The translations under genes were made by a program, and so were the position numbers. DNA of 44,725 bases from an uncultured Bacteroidales bacterium (GTDB lineage: Bacteria; Bacteroidota; Bacteroidia; Bacteroidales; Paludibacteraceae): NCBI GenBank assembly GCA_902774185.1, contig CACYHE010000014.1:1-44725 (forward strand), given 5' to 3'. This document shows, piece by piece, positions 15,391-24,179 of this stretch (the first letter of the stretch is position 1; every line of letters begins with the position of its first letter). The notes under the pieces are model-generated. The model was not told the origin of the DNA and searched no databases. It saw only the letters and a list, made by a program, of their open reading frames with translations.

Positions 15391-17888
15391 TTCCATTCAA
15401 TATCATGTACACCATGCTGCTGATCGGTAGCATGGTATTTTGTGCTTGCACGAGCAAGCAGACCGTTCGCAAGGACACATTGCTGACGAATTGGCAGTTT
15501 ACGCAAGACACGACGGAGAACCCGGTATGGGAGCAAGTGACTGTTCCGCACGACTGGGCTATAAGAGGTCCGTTCGACCGAGCGAATGACCTGCAGGAAG
15601 TGATTGTGGTGCAGAACGGGGAGAAAGAGCCGACGTGGAAGACAGGTCGCAGCGGAGGTCTGCCTTGGATGGGTAAGGGTCATTACCGGACACGTGTAGC
15701 GGTGAATAAGGATAAGTTCTATACCTTGGTCTTCGATGGTGCGATGAGTCACGCAGACGTGTATATCAACGGCGAAGAGGTTGTCTATTGGCCGTACGGA
15801 TATAATACGTTTGATTGCTATATATTGCCCGAACTGATAGAGCAATCAGTTGTCAGTGATCAGTTGTCAGAAGTTACCATCGATGTTTATCTGGAGAACA
15901 AACCGCAACAGAGTCGTTGGTACCCGGGGGCAGGATTGTATCGCAATGTGCATTTGGTAGAGACGAACCCGATTCATATACCGACATTTGGCGTGCTGGT
16001 TCGGACGCCGGAAGTAAAAAAGGACCAAGCTACGGTGACGATAGAAGTGGAGCTGCAGGAGGGCGTGGAGCCTATTGGAGTACAGAATACAGAGTACAGA
16101 GTACAGACCGATTTACTTTATAAGGGCAAGGTGGTTGCCACGATAGAAGGACGTGAAGGTTGCACAGAAGTGAAGAATCCGCATCTGTGGAGTCCGGAAA
16201 GCCCAAACCTGTATATTGCGCGTACGAGAGTACTGAAGGGCGAAGAGGTGCTGGATGAAGTAGAGACGCGGTTTGGTATTCGGAGTATCTCTTATACGCC
16301 GGAGAAGGGTTTTCAGTTGAATGGCGAGACCCGCAAGTTCAAGGGCGTTTGTAATCACCACGACTTAGGTCCCTTGGGAGCAGCGGTTCATAAGGACGCG
16401 TTGCGTCACCAGATAGCGATGCTGCAGGAGATGGGTTGCGATGCGATTCGTACGAGTCATAACATGCCGGATCCGCAGTTGGTAGAGCTGTGCGACGAAA
16501 TGGGAATGATGATGATGATTGAGCCCTTCGATGTATGGAACTGGGGAAAGACAGAGAATGACTATAATAAGGAGTTTAACGATTGGTGGGAGCGCGACAT
16601 CACGAATATGGTGAAACATTACCGGAATAACGCGTGTGTGATGTTGTGGTCCAGCGGTAATGAGGTATGGAACCAAGTGTTACCGGACGGGATTGAGATC
16701 GTGACGAACCTGCAGGCTCTCTTCCATAAGTTAGACCCAACCCGACCGGTGACAAATGGTATGGATCAAGCGATGCATGTGATTCATAACGGTTTTGGCG
16801 CAGCGGTAGAGTTACCGGGTTTCAATTATCGGACGAGTCGGTATGAGGAGGGGTATGAGAACCTGCCGCAGAAGATGATCTTAGGTTCGGAGACCGCCAG
16901 TACGGTATCGAGCCGAGGGGTTTATAAGACGCCGGCTATTATTCAGCCTGACGCGATGTATGAGGATAATCAAAGTAGCGGTTATGACGTGGAATACTGC
17001 GCGTGGTCGGGTCTGCCGGAACAGGATTTTCAGTTACAGGACGATTATGATTGGACCTTGGGTCAGTTCGTTTGGACCGGTTTTGACTATTTGGGTGAAC
17101 CTTCTCCATACGATACGGACGCATGGCCGAGTCACAGCAGTTATTTCGGCATTATTGACTTGGCTTCTTTGCCGAAAGACCGTTTCTGGCTCTATAAGAG
17201 TCAATGGAACAAGAAAGAGGCGACCTTGCATGTGTTACCGCATTGGAACTGGCAGGAAGGCGATTTAGTGCCGGTGTTCTGCTATACGAGTTACCCGAGT
17301 GCGGAGTTGTTCGTGAACGGCAAGAGTTACGGCAAGCTGCGTTTTGCAACGAAGGAAGAGACGGAAAGCCTCACCCCGACCCTCTCCCGCAGAGAGGGAG
17401 ATGAGAATGCCTCCAATAGTGAGGCGAAGGTTAGTCAGATGCCGAAGGTGGGTGATTTCGAAGTGCCAGTATGGGGTTCAGCGCCGAGACCAGAGTTGTT
17501 GCCGAGTTACCGCTTGATGTGGTTTGATGTGCCGTTTGAGGCAGGAGAGATGACGGTGGTGGCGTATGATGCGGACGGAAAGGAAGCAGCGCGTGAGACC
17601 GTTAAGACGGCAGGTGAGCCGGATCATTTGAAGGTTATTTGGGCGAATGAGAAGGAGAATCCGGAGGAGTTATGCTATTATACGGTCAAGGTAGTAGATA
17701 AAGACGGTAACCTTTGTCCGTTTGCCAATAATCTGATTGTGTATGAGGGTGACGGGTTTGTAGCGACAGCTAATGGCGATGCGGCTTGTCTGGACAGTTT
17801 TGTGGAACCACAGATGCATGCTTTTGCCGGACAATGTACATTTATCCTGAAGAAGGGACATAAGGGTACATTCCGAATTGCGCAATAA
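15384..17888 (+). CDS. GH2-family beta-galactosidase, predicted lipoprotein
   Basis: An 834-residue glycoside hydrolase family 2 enzyme with a sugar-binding domain (~30-190), an immunoglobulin-like domain (~195-310) and a TIM barrel. The acid/base is E427 in SSGNEVWNQ and the nucleophile is E503 in LGSETAS. C-terminal domains are common in Bacteroidota GH2 enzymes. The N terminus MLLIGSMVFCACTSK suggests a lipobox, so it is probably membrane-anchored in the periplasm or at the surface. ATG 15405 or 15414 are alternative starts. Three repeat arrays lie in frame: VVSDQLSE (15843), NTEYRVQ (16078) and LTPTLSRREG (17369). The operon with galK and galM argues for beta-galactoside use, but substrate specificity within GH2 is not certain. 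Confidence 0.92.
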   Translation: MKVPFNIMYTMLLIGSMVFCACTSKQTVRKDTLLTNWQFTQDTTENPVWEQVTVPHDWAIRGPFDRANDLQEVIVVQNGEKEPTWKTGRSGGLPWMGKGHYRTRVAVNKDKFYTLVFDGAMSHADVYINGEEVVYWPYGYNTFDCYILPELIEQSVVSDQLSEVTIDVYLENKPQQSRWYPGAGLYRNVHLVETNPIHIPTFGVLVRTPEVKKDQATVTIEVELQEGVEPIGVQNTEYRVQTDLLYKGKVVATIEGREGCTEVKNPHLWSPESPNLYIARTRVLKGEEVLDEVETRFGIRSISYTPEKGFQLNGETRKFKGVCNHHDLGPLGAAVHKDALRHQIAMLQEMGCDAIRTSHNMPDPQLVELCDEMGMMMMIEPFDVWNWGKTENDYNKEFNDWWERDITNMVKHYRNNACVMLWSSGNEVWNQVLPDGIEIVTNLQALFHKLDPTRPVTNGMDQAMHVIHNGFGAAVELPGFNYRTSRYEEGYENLPQKMILGSETASTVSSRGVYKTPAIIQPDAMYEDNQSSGYDVEYCAWSGLPEQDFQLQDDYDWTLGQFVWTGFDYLGEPSPYDTDAWPSHSSYFGIIDLASLPKDRFWLYKSQWNKKEATLHVLPHWNWQEGDLVPVFCYTSYPSAELFVNGKSYGKLRFATKEETESLTPTLSRREGDENASNSEAKVSQMPKVGDFEVPVWGSAPRPELLPSYRLMWFDVPFEAGEMTVVAYDADGKEAARETVKTAGEPDHLKVIWANEKENPEELCYYTVKVVDKDGNLCPFANNLIVYEGDGFVATANGDAACLDSFVEPQMHAFAGQCTFILKKGHKGTFRIAQ
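15843..15872 (+). repeat. Intragenic heptad array CAGTTGT in the GH2 gene
   Basis: Units CAGTTGT, CAGTGAT, CAGTTGT, CAG encode SVVSDQLSE between two strands of the sugar-binding domain. Confidence 0.88.
16078..16109 (+). repeat. Intragenic heptad array GTACAGA in the GH2 gene
   Basis: Units GTACAGA, ATACAGA, GTACAGA, GTACAGA encode VQNTEYRVQTD. Confidence 0.9.
17369..17400 (+). repeat. Intragenic LTPTLSRREG-type palindromic repeat in the GH2 gene
   Basis: A C-rich arm followed by CTCTC...GAGAG encodes SLTPTLSRREGD. I recall this peptide from unrelated bacterial proteins as the translation of a dispersed palindromic repeat. Confidence 0.85.
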
Positions 17889-17930
17889 CCGCGCAATAAT
17901 CACGCAATAATCACGCTATAATCACCCAAT
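17881..17930 (+). repeat. 11-bp tandem array after the GH2 gene
   Basis: About four 11-base units (CGCAATAATCA and variants). The first unit supplies the last codons and the TAA of the GH2 gene. The rest of the gap to 18027 shows nothing recognisable. Confidence 0.88.
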
Positions 17931-18026
17931 ACACATCCGTCGCAGGCCTTGAATTTGAAGGGTTCCGAGAGGATGCATGGTTGAAAAGCGATAAACATAA
18001 ATCAAATTTCTCCAAGTTGGAAAATT

Positions 18027-18060
18027 AAAATAGCCTGAGCGGTGCCCAGGCTATTTTTTT
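18027..18060. terminator. Bidirectional terminator between the gal operon and the Sus operon
   Basis: AAAATAGCCTG pairs with CAGGCTATTTT, with T runs on both sides. It closes both the plus-strand galK operon and the minus-strand Sus operon. Confidence 0.9.
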
Positions 18061-18075
18061 AGATAATGCGAGAGA

Positions 18076-19023
18076 TTATTCTGCGCCTTCGCAAACGTTC
18101 CAACAATACTTAGCAGGATCGCTGTAGTCAACCGTAACGTTCTTCTCTTCACCAAGAACATTGTTCGGGCAACCACCCCAAGTGTCAGTCTCGTCATAGT
18201 CAATGGTAGCAGGATCGTCCTCAGTGCGGAAGATTCGGATTTCTTTATCCCAGCCGCCTTCGCCGCGAACTTTCCACTCTGCGTTAGCGTTAGCCATGAT
18301 AGTAGCCTTGAAGGTAGTACCCTCTACTTTCTCGAGAGCAACCGGCTCAGAACCCCAACCTTCGAACGAACCAACGAGTTCAATCGGGAACTCTTCTTCG
18401 CAGAATGCAGGAACGATTACAGTGATGTTGTAAGCTTCCGGAACCAAGCACTCAGACTTCTGCCAGCCACCTACGTTTACATACAGCAGACCGGAACCGT
18501 AAACCTCGATGTTACCATCGTTGGATTTACCATTGTCAGCGGTAGAGTACTCGTCGTTAACAGACCAGTTAACAGCTTGTCCTTCCCAGTTACCATCATC
18601 GGTGTAGATCAAGCAAAGCTTACCAGCCATGTAAGTAGCAGGATGGGTGTCACTTTCGCCCCATGCCTCAGCACCAAGTTTGTAAGTAGCTTTGTACCAG
18701 TTTCCTTCGATTTTCTCAAATTTGATGCAAGATTCAACACCTGCAGGACCATCCAAACTAAGGTACTCGTTAGCACCCGTCCAAGCACTACCATCTACCG
18801 TACCCTTGAAAGCGATACCGTTGCACTGTGAACCAGCCGGGATCTGAATAACGAAGGTTACATAACCCTCAGCCGGAGCGTCAACCTCAGGGATGTCTTC
18901 CTCTACAGGAACATCTGTAGTGTCAGGAGTCGGAGTCGGAACCGGAACCGGATCATTGTTTTTCTTACAACCTACCAATGCGATAGTTGCGATAGCCAAA
19001 ACGGCTAAAAATACTTTTTTCAT
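18076..19023 (-). CDS. SusE/SusF-position surface glycan-binding lipoprotein (predicted)
   Basis: A 315-residue lipoprotein with signal MKKVFLAVLAIATIALVGC (lipobox Cys at 19), then a Pro/Thr/Glu/Asp-rich tether (PVPVPTPTPDTT) that would lift it from the membrane. Two beta-rich domains follow. The second contains IELVGSFEGWGSEP and FKATIMANANAEWKVRGEGGW, which resembles SusE/SusF and carbohydrate-binding folds. Being third after susC-susD is the classical place for a surface glycan-binding protein. Such proteins share little sequence, so the ligand is unknown. A terminator follows. Confidence 0.72.
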   Translation of the reverse strand: MKKVFLAVLAIATIALVGCKKNNDPVPVPTPTPDTTDVPVEEDIPEVDAPAEGYVTFVIQIPAGSQCNGIAFKGTVDGSAWTGANEYLSLDGPAGVESCIKFEKIEGNWYKATYKLGAEAWGESDTHPATYMAGKLCLIYTDDGNWEGQAVNWSVNDEYSTADNGKSNDGNIEVYGSGLLYVNVGGWQKSECLVPEAYNITVIVPAFCEEEFPIELVGSFEGWGSEPVALEKVEGTTFKATIMANANAEWKVRGEGGWDKEIRIFRTEDDPATIDYDETDTWGGCPNNVLGEEKNVTVDYSDPAKYCWNVCEGAE

Positions 19024-19064
19024 ACAGTCTAAAATTTTAGTTTGTAATTAATTGTGTTTATTTG

Positions 19065-19082
19065 AATAAGTTTGCACTTATT
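19065..19082. other. Perfect 7-bp hairpin between susD and the lipoprotein gene
   Basis: AATAAGT, loop TTGC, ACTTATT, without a T run on the minus strand. It could be an mRNA processing or stability hairpin that adjusts the ratio of SusD to the lipoprotein. Inference only. Confidence 0.45.
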
Positions 19083-19088
19083 GTCTGA

Positions 19089-20759
19089 TTAATAGCCCTC
19101 CGTCTGGGTCAGACCACCGGCAACGATGTCAGACTCCGGAATCGGATAGAGGTTGAATTTCTTATCCTTAACGACAAGACCTTCTTCGGACTTGTTACCG
19201 CCACGACCTTCCCAATGGTAGTCAGCGTTAGCGCCGGCGAATTTACCGAAGCGTACGAGGTCGATACGACGACGTCCTTCAGCGAAGAACTCGCGGCTCC
19301 ACTCATCGAGCAGGAATTGGTCATCAATCGTGAAGGGTTTGGTGTTATGAGCGCGGTCACGGAGTGCCTGAACAGCAGCCTCAGCAGTCATGCCGAGCGG
19401 AGCAGCACCACGGTGAACAGCTTCCGCATAAGTCAAGTATGCTTCGCCTACACGCATGAACGGGATATCGGTATCCGGGAATTGCGGTCCATGAGGCTCC
19501 ACAGTGATCTCCTCACCGAGTGCATTCTCGATATAACGGCCGGTCCATTTAACCATAGACCATCCATGATAGAAGTCCCCCATGTTACCACGCGTACGGA
19601 TAGAATCCGCCGTCTTGATTGCGGTATCCGGCAGAACGACAGCCACACCGGTGTTCAGGACGGAGCAGAGGATAGCGCGGTCGTCACCAAGGACGGTCGG
19701 CATATCGAACTCATTATAGAGGTTGGACTCCGTCTGGTCAACCGGGATGAACTTAGCCACGAACTCCGGCGAGCAGCGATAACCTGCCCAACCTTCAGAG
19801 GTACCCGGGTTTACGTAAACGTTCTTATCACGGCAAGCAGCTACGAGGAAGGTAGAACCACCCCAGCATTGTGCATGGATACCATCCTGATAGATAAGCA
19901 GCAAAGCTTCACCGGTAGAACCACCCATCACTTTGTAGTTATCACCCATAAACATCTCCTGATACGGGGAATAGATACCTCCGGTGCTGGTGGTATGCAG
20001 TTTATGCGGACCATCGATCACCTCTTTTGCATACTTAGCAGCTTTGTCCCACTCAGCAGTACCGGTATATACCTGTGCGTTGAGGTAGAGACGAGCGAGC
20101 AACATCTTAGCAGCGTATTTGTCTACACGGAAGTCATTCTTACGTGTTTCCGGCAGCAGGCCTTCTACTTCTTTGAGTTCATTCTCCAACCACTCGTAGA
20201 GTTCTACGCGGGTGAGTTGTTTTTTCTTCTCAGCGTTAACCTTATCTGCGAACGGCACATTTCCGAACATATCGAGCAGATAGTAGTAGTTGAGTGCGCG
20301 GAGGAAACGTACTTCAGCGATCTGGTTCGGAGCATCAGCACTGTAGTCTGCTTTTGCATTCTCGAGGAAATGGTTGCAGAGTGTGATGTCGAAATAGAAA
20401 CGATAGTACAGACCTTGAACGAGCTGATTCAGGGAGTTCCATTGCATGGTACGGATTTCCGGCAGACCCGGGTCATTCCAACCTACCCAGCACTCATCCG
20501 TCGGGAATTCCTGCAACTCCCAAACCATACGGAGGAAAGCAGAAGTACCCTCATCGATGTCATCTACGTCACCGCTACCTGCAGGTCCTTGTTGACCGGT
20601 AAGAGCGAGCGTAGCATAACATTTGGAGAAAATAGCGTCCTGATTAAATTCCATGATCTTATTCTCATCGTGCGGGGTGACATCCAAGTCTTTTACACAC
20701 GAGGTGAGACCTAAGACGGAGACTGCGACGCAAAGCAAATATTTTCCTAAGTTTTTCAT
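19089..20759 (-). CDS. SusD/RagB-family nutrient-binding outer-membrane lipoprotein
   Basis: A 556-residue SusD-like protein that acts as the surface lid and glycan binder of the SusC channel. The signal MKNLGKYLLCVAVSVLGLTSC ends in a lipobox Cys at 21. The N-terminal helical TPR region contains AEVRFLRALNYYYLLDMFGNVPF, and the C-terminal block DEWSREFFAEGRRRIDLVRFGKF is the strongest family mark. The early segment EGTSAFLRMVWELQEFPTDE resembles SusD proteins of starch systems, which hints at an alpha-glucan ligand rather than a beta-galactan. This is tentative. It starts 23 bases after susC. Confidence 0.95.
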   Translation of the reverse strand: MKNLGKYLLCVAVSVLGLTSCVKDLDVTPHDENKIMEFNQDAIFSKCYATLALTGQQGPAGSGDVDDIDEGTSAFLRMVWELQEFPTDECWVGWNDPGLPEIRTMQWNSLNQLVQGLYYRFYFDITLCNHFLENAKADYSADAPNQIAEVRFLRALNYYYLLDMFGNVPFADKVNAEKKKQLTRVELYEWLENELKEVEGLLPETRKNDFRVDKYAAKMLLARLYLNAQVYTGTAEWDKAAKYAKEVIDGPHKLHTTSTGGIYSPYQEMFMGDNYKVMGGSTGEALLLIYQDGIHAQCWGGSTFLVAACRDKNVYVNPGTSEGWAGYRCSPEFVAKFIPVDQTESNLYNEFDMPTVLGDDRAILCSVLNTGVAVVLPDTAIKTADSIRTRGNMGDFYHGWSMVKWTGRYIENALGEEITVEPHGPQFPDTDIPFMRVGEAYLTYAEAVHRGAAPLGMTAEAAVQALRDRAHNTKPFTIDDQFLLDEWSREFFAEGRRRIDLVRFGKFAGANADYHWEGRGGNKSEEGLVVKDKKFNLYPIPESDIVAGGLTQTEGY

Positions 20760-20782
20760 ATTATGTATCTCCTTTTAAATTA

Positions 20783-23700
20783 TTAGAATTGAATGCTGCA
20801 ACCCAAAACGGTAGTCATACTACGCGGATAGATGTTATTATCGATACCGCCGAAGATTTCCGGGTCAAGTCCCTTGTATCCGGAGATGACGAACGGGTTG
20901 GAAATCGTAGCATAGATACGAGCGTTGAGTTTACCTTTGGTAACCTTATCATTGAAGGTGTAACCGAGGGTGATATTATCACAGCGGAGGAAGGAAGCGT
21001 TCTCTACGAAGTAGTCGGTGAGGAACCAGTCGCTGAAGTCACCGCCTTCAACATATTGGTTACCATCCCACTCGAGTTTCTTCATGCCATCCGACTTCAT
21101 ACCGCTCCAATAGGTGTTGTAAGCCGTGCGGATCAAACCATAGTAACCACCGTTGAGGTTGGTATAAACGTTATCCGGAGCTACGTTGTAAATAGCACCT
21201 GCGAGTACTCCATTGTAAACATAGTTACCGATGGAAGCACGGAAGGTAAGACCGAGGTCGAAGCCGTAGAACTGGAACTTGGTCTGGAAGCCTAGCGTGA
21301 ACGGAGCCATCGGCGCTTTGTACATGTAACGGTCTTCACCGTTCACCTGACCATCCTTATTGAGGTCGACAGCGTAGTACATTGCGTTACCTTGTGCATC
21401 CTCACCCTTCTCCGTCTTATATACATAGAAGGACGAAGCGGAGTAACCTACTTTGTGCGCCTGGATAGTACCACCGGTACCTACGCTGATACCTCCCGTC
21501 GGAACGTAATAGGTAGAGTCATTATCCGCAGCGTTCAGTTTGGTAATCTTGTTCTCATTCCAAGTAAAGTTGAAACCGAGATCCCATTTGAACTTGCTCG
21601 GGCTCTTCGGACGATCGATAGCGACAGCGTTGATAGAGAACTCGACACCTTGGTTATAGAGCGAACCGATGTTACTTACGACCTTGTTACGGAAGTTAGC
21701 ACCTGCCGGTACGTTAACGACGTTGATCAGGTCATTGGTAATACGATAGTAGTAGTCGATGCTACCGGTGATACGTGCGTTAAGGAAGCCGTAGTCGATA
21801 CCGGCACCATAGGTGGTTGTCTTCTCCCAAGTCAACTCAGGGTTAACAGCATCCGGACGATAGTGGTAGTACAAAGGCAGACCGTCACCGTCGAGCACTT
21901 GCGTACCTGTACCATCGTAAATAGCTTTACCATTCTCATCGTAGTAGAGATAGTTCTCACCGCCGACAGGATAGTAAGCGTGCGGCTGTGAAGCATAATA
22001 AGTTGCGAAGTACGGATAGTCACCTTGTCCGATTTCCTGCTGACCGGTGATACCGTAGTTGAGACGAAGCTTCAACTCGCTGATAGTATTGTTGTCGCGG
22101 AGTGCAGCGAAGGACTCTTTGATTTTCCACATAGCAGCCACAGAGGGGAAGAAGCCCCAGCGGTTATTCTTGTGGAAGCGGCTCGAACCATCGGCACGGA
22201 AGGTAGCGGTCAAACCAACTTGATTCCAACCGGTCCAGTTCAAACGACCGAAGAAGGAAACGAGGTAGTTCTCCGTCATCCATTTATAGCGCGAACGAGT
22301 GTCGTCTTTCATCTGACCAGCCTTCGGGTTCGGAGTTCCGTCCGAGAGAAGGGAGTTAGCAGGATACGATCCCCAACCGTCACGCTCGCCATCACGATAG
22401 AAGTGTTGCCACTCGTAAGCAGCCATGATGTCGAAGTGCTGTTGTGCTTGCTCCCAGTCGTGCGAGTATTGAGCATACGCGGTGAAGAGGAGGTTATATT
22501 TACGGGTCTTCTCCCAACCTTCCCAACCATAGTAGAAGTTCGAGAAGGAATACGGGCCGATATGTGTATCGGATTTACCATAGGAGTAGTCAGCACCGAA
22601 GTTCGCATGGAGGCGCAGATCTTCGAAACCGTGGATCTTATAATCACCTTCCAAGTTACCTACGAACGAACCGGAGTTAGAGGTATAGTGCTCTTGATTG
22701 AGGGCAGCTACCGGGTTACCGGTTGTGTTGCGGTTAACGGTGTAGGGCCAAGCCTTATCGCCGTAGTTACCACGGGCAGCACGCTGGTAGTAACCTTCGA
22801 ACCAAGTGTCAGCAATCTCTTGCTCAGTCATAAGCACACCACCTGCACCCTTAACCGTAGCGGCAGAGCCATCAAAACGTGCGGTGTTACCACCGCGAAC
22901 GGGTTGTGTCGGGTCCATGCTGAGAGCAGCACCGGTAACACCAGCTGCATAACGGTTGTAGATATACATACCCTTTGCATTGAGATTGAAGCTCAAGTGC
23001 TTATCCAAGAAGGACGGGTTGAGGTTCATCGAAGCGGTAACACGTTGCATGTTGTTCGTCTTCACGATACCGTCTTGATAGGTATAACCGAGCGAGAAAC
23101 GATACGGCATATGTTTGGTACCACCGGTAACGGAGAAGTTATGGTCGGTAGCAAAAGCTGCGCGGTATACTTCGTCCTGCCAATCCGTGTTATACAAACC
23201 TAACCATTTGGTCTTGGAACTCGGGTGATGCAGCGTGTTGACTGCATAATCACGAATCTCGTTACCGGAGAGGGTCTCCAGACGATTTACGAGGTTCGAC
23301 ATAGAGACGTTACCCTCGTACGAGAATTTCGGTTTCGATCCGTTAGCACCTTTCTTCGTAGTGATGATGATGACACCGTTGGAAGCACGCGAACCGTAGA
23401 TAGCGGTAGCGGAAGCATCCTTGAGGACCGTAAAGGTCTCGATATCAGCAGGGTTCACCATAGAGAGGGGGTTCGATACACCTTGGATACCATTGTTATC
23501 CATTGCCAAACCATCGATGATGATAAGCGGGTCATTGGAAGCGGAGAGGGACGATCCACCACGAATACGGATGGTAGCGCCAGCACCCGGAGCACCGCCG
23601 GAAGAGGTAACGTTCACACCTGCGATCTTACCGGACAACATGTCGGTAGCGGTGGTTACGAGACCCTTGTTCATGTCGTCCGGTTTGATAGCGGTAACGG

Positions 23701-24064
23701 CACCGGTAGCATCGTTTTTCTTAACGACACCATAACCGACAACGACCACTTCGTCGAGGAGCTCCGTGTCCTCGCCCATACGAACGTTCATCGAAGGTGC
23801 AGCAGCCAACTCCTGAGTCTTGTAACCCATGTACGAGATAGCAAGTTTTGCACCGGGTTGTACTGTGAGTTCGAAGTTACCATCGAAATCAGTAATCGTA
23901 CCATTGGTAGTACCGATCTCCAGCACAGAGGCGCCGATGATAGGCTCACCGTTCGCCACATCAGTAACCGTACCTTGTACGGCTATTTGGGCGAAGGCGG
24001 TCATTCCTGTAACCAACAGGAAAGCCAACAACACGGCGCGGAATGAAAGAAGATTGTGTTTCAT
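20783..24064 (-). CDS. SusC/RagA-family TonB-linked outer-membrane transporter
   Basis: A 1093-residue TonB-dependent transporter. It has a signal peptide (to about residue 25), a carboxypeptidase-D-like regulatory domain (VQGTVTDVANGEPIIGASV and following, ~28-105), a TonB-box-like region ending DEVVVVGYGVVKK, a plug with IRGGSSLSASNDPLIIIDG, and a 22-strand barrel ending in CSIQF. It forms the pedal-bin import channel with the SusD protein encoded downstream. There is no sigma/anti-sigma signalling extension. No CAAAnnTA (minus-strand TAnnTTTG) occurs in the 114-base gap upstream, so it is probably transcribed from the MFS promoter. Confidence 0.96.
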   Translation of the reverse strand: MKHNLLSFRAVLLAFLLVTGMTAFAQIAVQGTVTDVANGEPIIGASVLEIGTTNGTITDFDGNFELTVQPGAKLAISYMGYKTQELAAAPSMNVRMGEDTELLDEVVVVGYGVVKKNDATGAVTAIKPDDMNKGLVTTATDMLSGKIAGVNVTSSGGAPGAGATIRIRGGSSLSASNDPLIIIDGLAMDNNGIQGVSNPLSMVNPADIETFTVLKDASATAIYGSRASNGVIIITTKKGANGSKPKFSYEGNVSMSNLVNRLETLSGNEIRDYAVNTLHHPSSKTKWLGLYNTDWQDEVYRAAFATDHNFSVTGGTKHMPYRFSLGYTYQDGIVKTNNMQRVTASMNLNPSFLDKHLSFNLNAKGMYIYNRYAAGVTGAALSMDPTQPVRGGNTARFDGSAATVKGAGGVLMTEQEIADTWFEGYYQRAARGNYGDKAWPYTVNRNTTGNPVAALNQEHYTSNSGSFVGNLEGDYKIHGFEDLRLHANFGADYSYGKSDTHIGPYSFSNFYYGWEGWEKTRKYNLLFTAYAQYSHDWEQAQQHFDIMAAYEWQHFYRDGERDGWGSYPANSLLSDGTPNPKAGQMKDDTRSRYKWMTENYLVSFFGRLNWTGWNQVGLTATFRADGSSRFHKNNRWGFFPSVAAMWKIKESFAALRDNNTISELKLRLNYGITGQQEIGQGDYPYFATYYASQPHAYYPVGGENYLYYDENGKAIYDGTGTQVLDGDGLPLYYHYRPDAVNPELTWEKTTTYGAGIDYGFLNARITGSIDYYYRITNDLINVVNVPAGANFRNKVVSNIGSLYNQGVEFSINAVAIDRPKSPSKFKWDLGFNFTWNENKITKLNAADNDSTYYVPTGGISVGTGGTIQAHKVGYSASSFYVYKTEKGEDAQGNAMYYAVDLNKDGQVNGEDRYMYKAPMAPFTLGFQTKFQFYGFDLGLTFRASIGNYVYNGVLAGAIYNVAPDNVYTNLNGGYYGLIRTAYNTYWSGMKSDGMKKLEWDGNQYVEGGDFSDWFLTDYFVENASFLRCDNITLGYTFNDKVTKGKLNARIYATISNPFVISGYKGLDPEIFGGIDNNIYPRSMTTVLGCSIQF

Positions 24065-24110
24065 TTGCTTGTGTTTTTTTTGTTAAGTATTGTTTGTTGT
24101 TTGTTAGTGA

Positions 24111-24179
24111 CTAGAGGGGCTAGATATTCTAGAGGCTCTAGAGGCTCTAGATGTTCTAGTTGTTCTAGAGGTTCTAGAT
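24111..24179 (-). repeat. 9-bp tandem array CTAGAGGCT between the MFS gene and susC
   Basis: Eight imperfect 9-base units (CTAGAGGCT, CTAGATGTT and others), each starting CTAG, running up to the MFS stop codon. On the minus strand they would encode LEP/LEH tripeptides, but they lie between genes. All units carry the self-complementary CTAG. Confidence 0.92.

Noticed and set aside
19215-20714. A 499-codon plus-strand open frame opposite susD
   Set aside because: It is the mirror of the well-supported SusD gene. Its protein shows no recognised domain, signal or start context.
22025-23203. A 392-codon plus-strand open frame opposite susC, with two smaller ones nearby
   Set aside because: These are antisense shadows of the TonB-dependent transporter. 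Thr/Val/Arg-rich composition without motifs is what a reversed beta-barrel gene gives.
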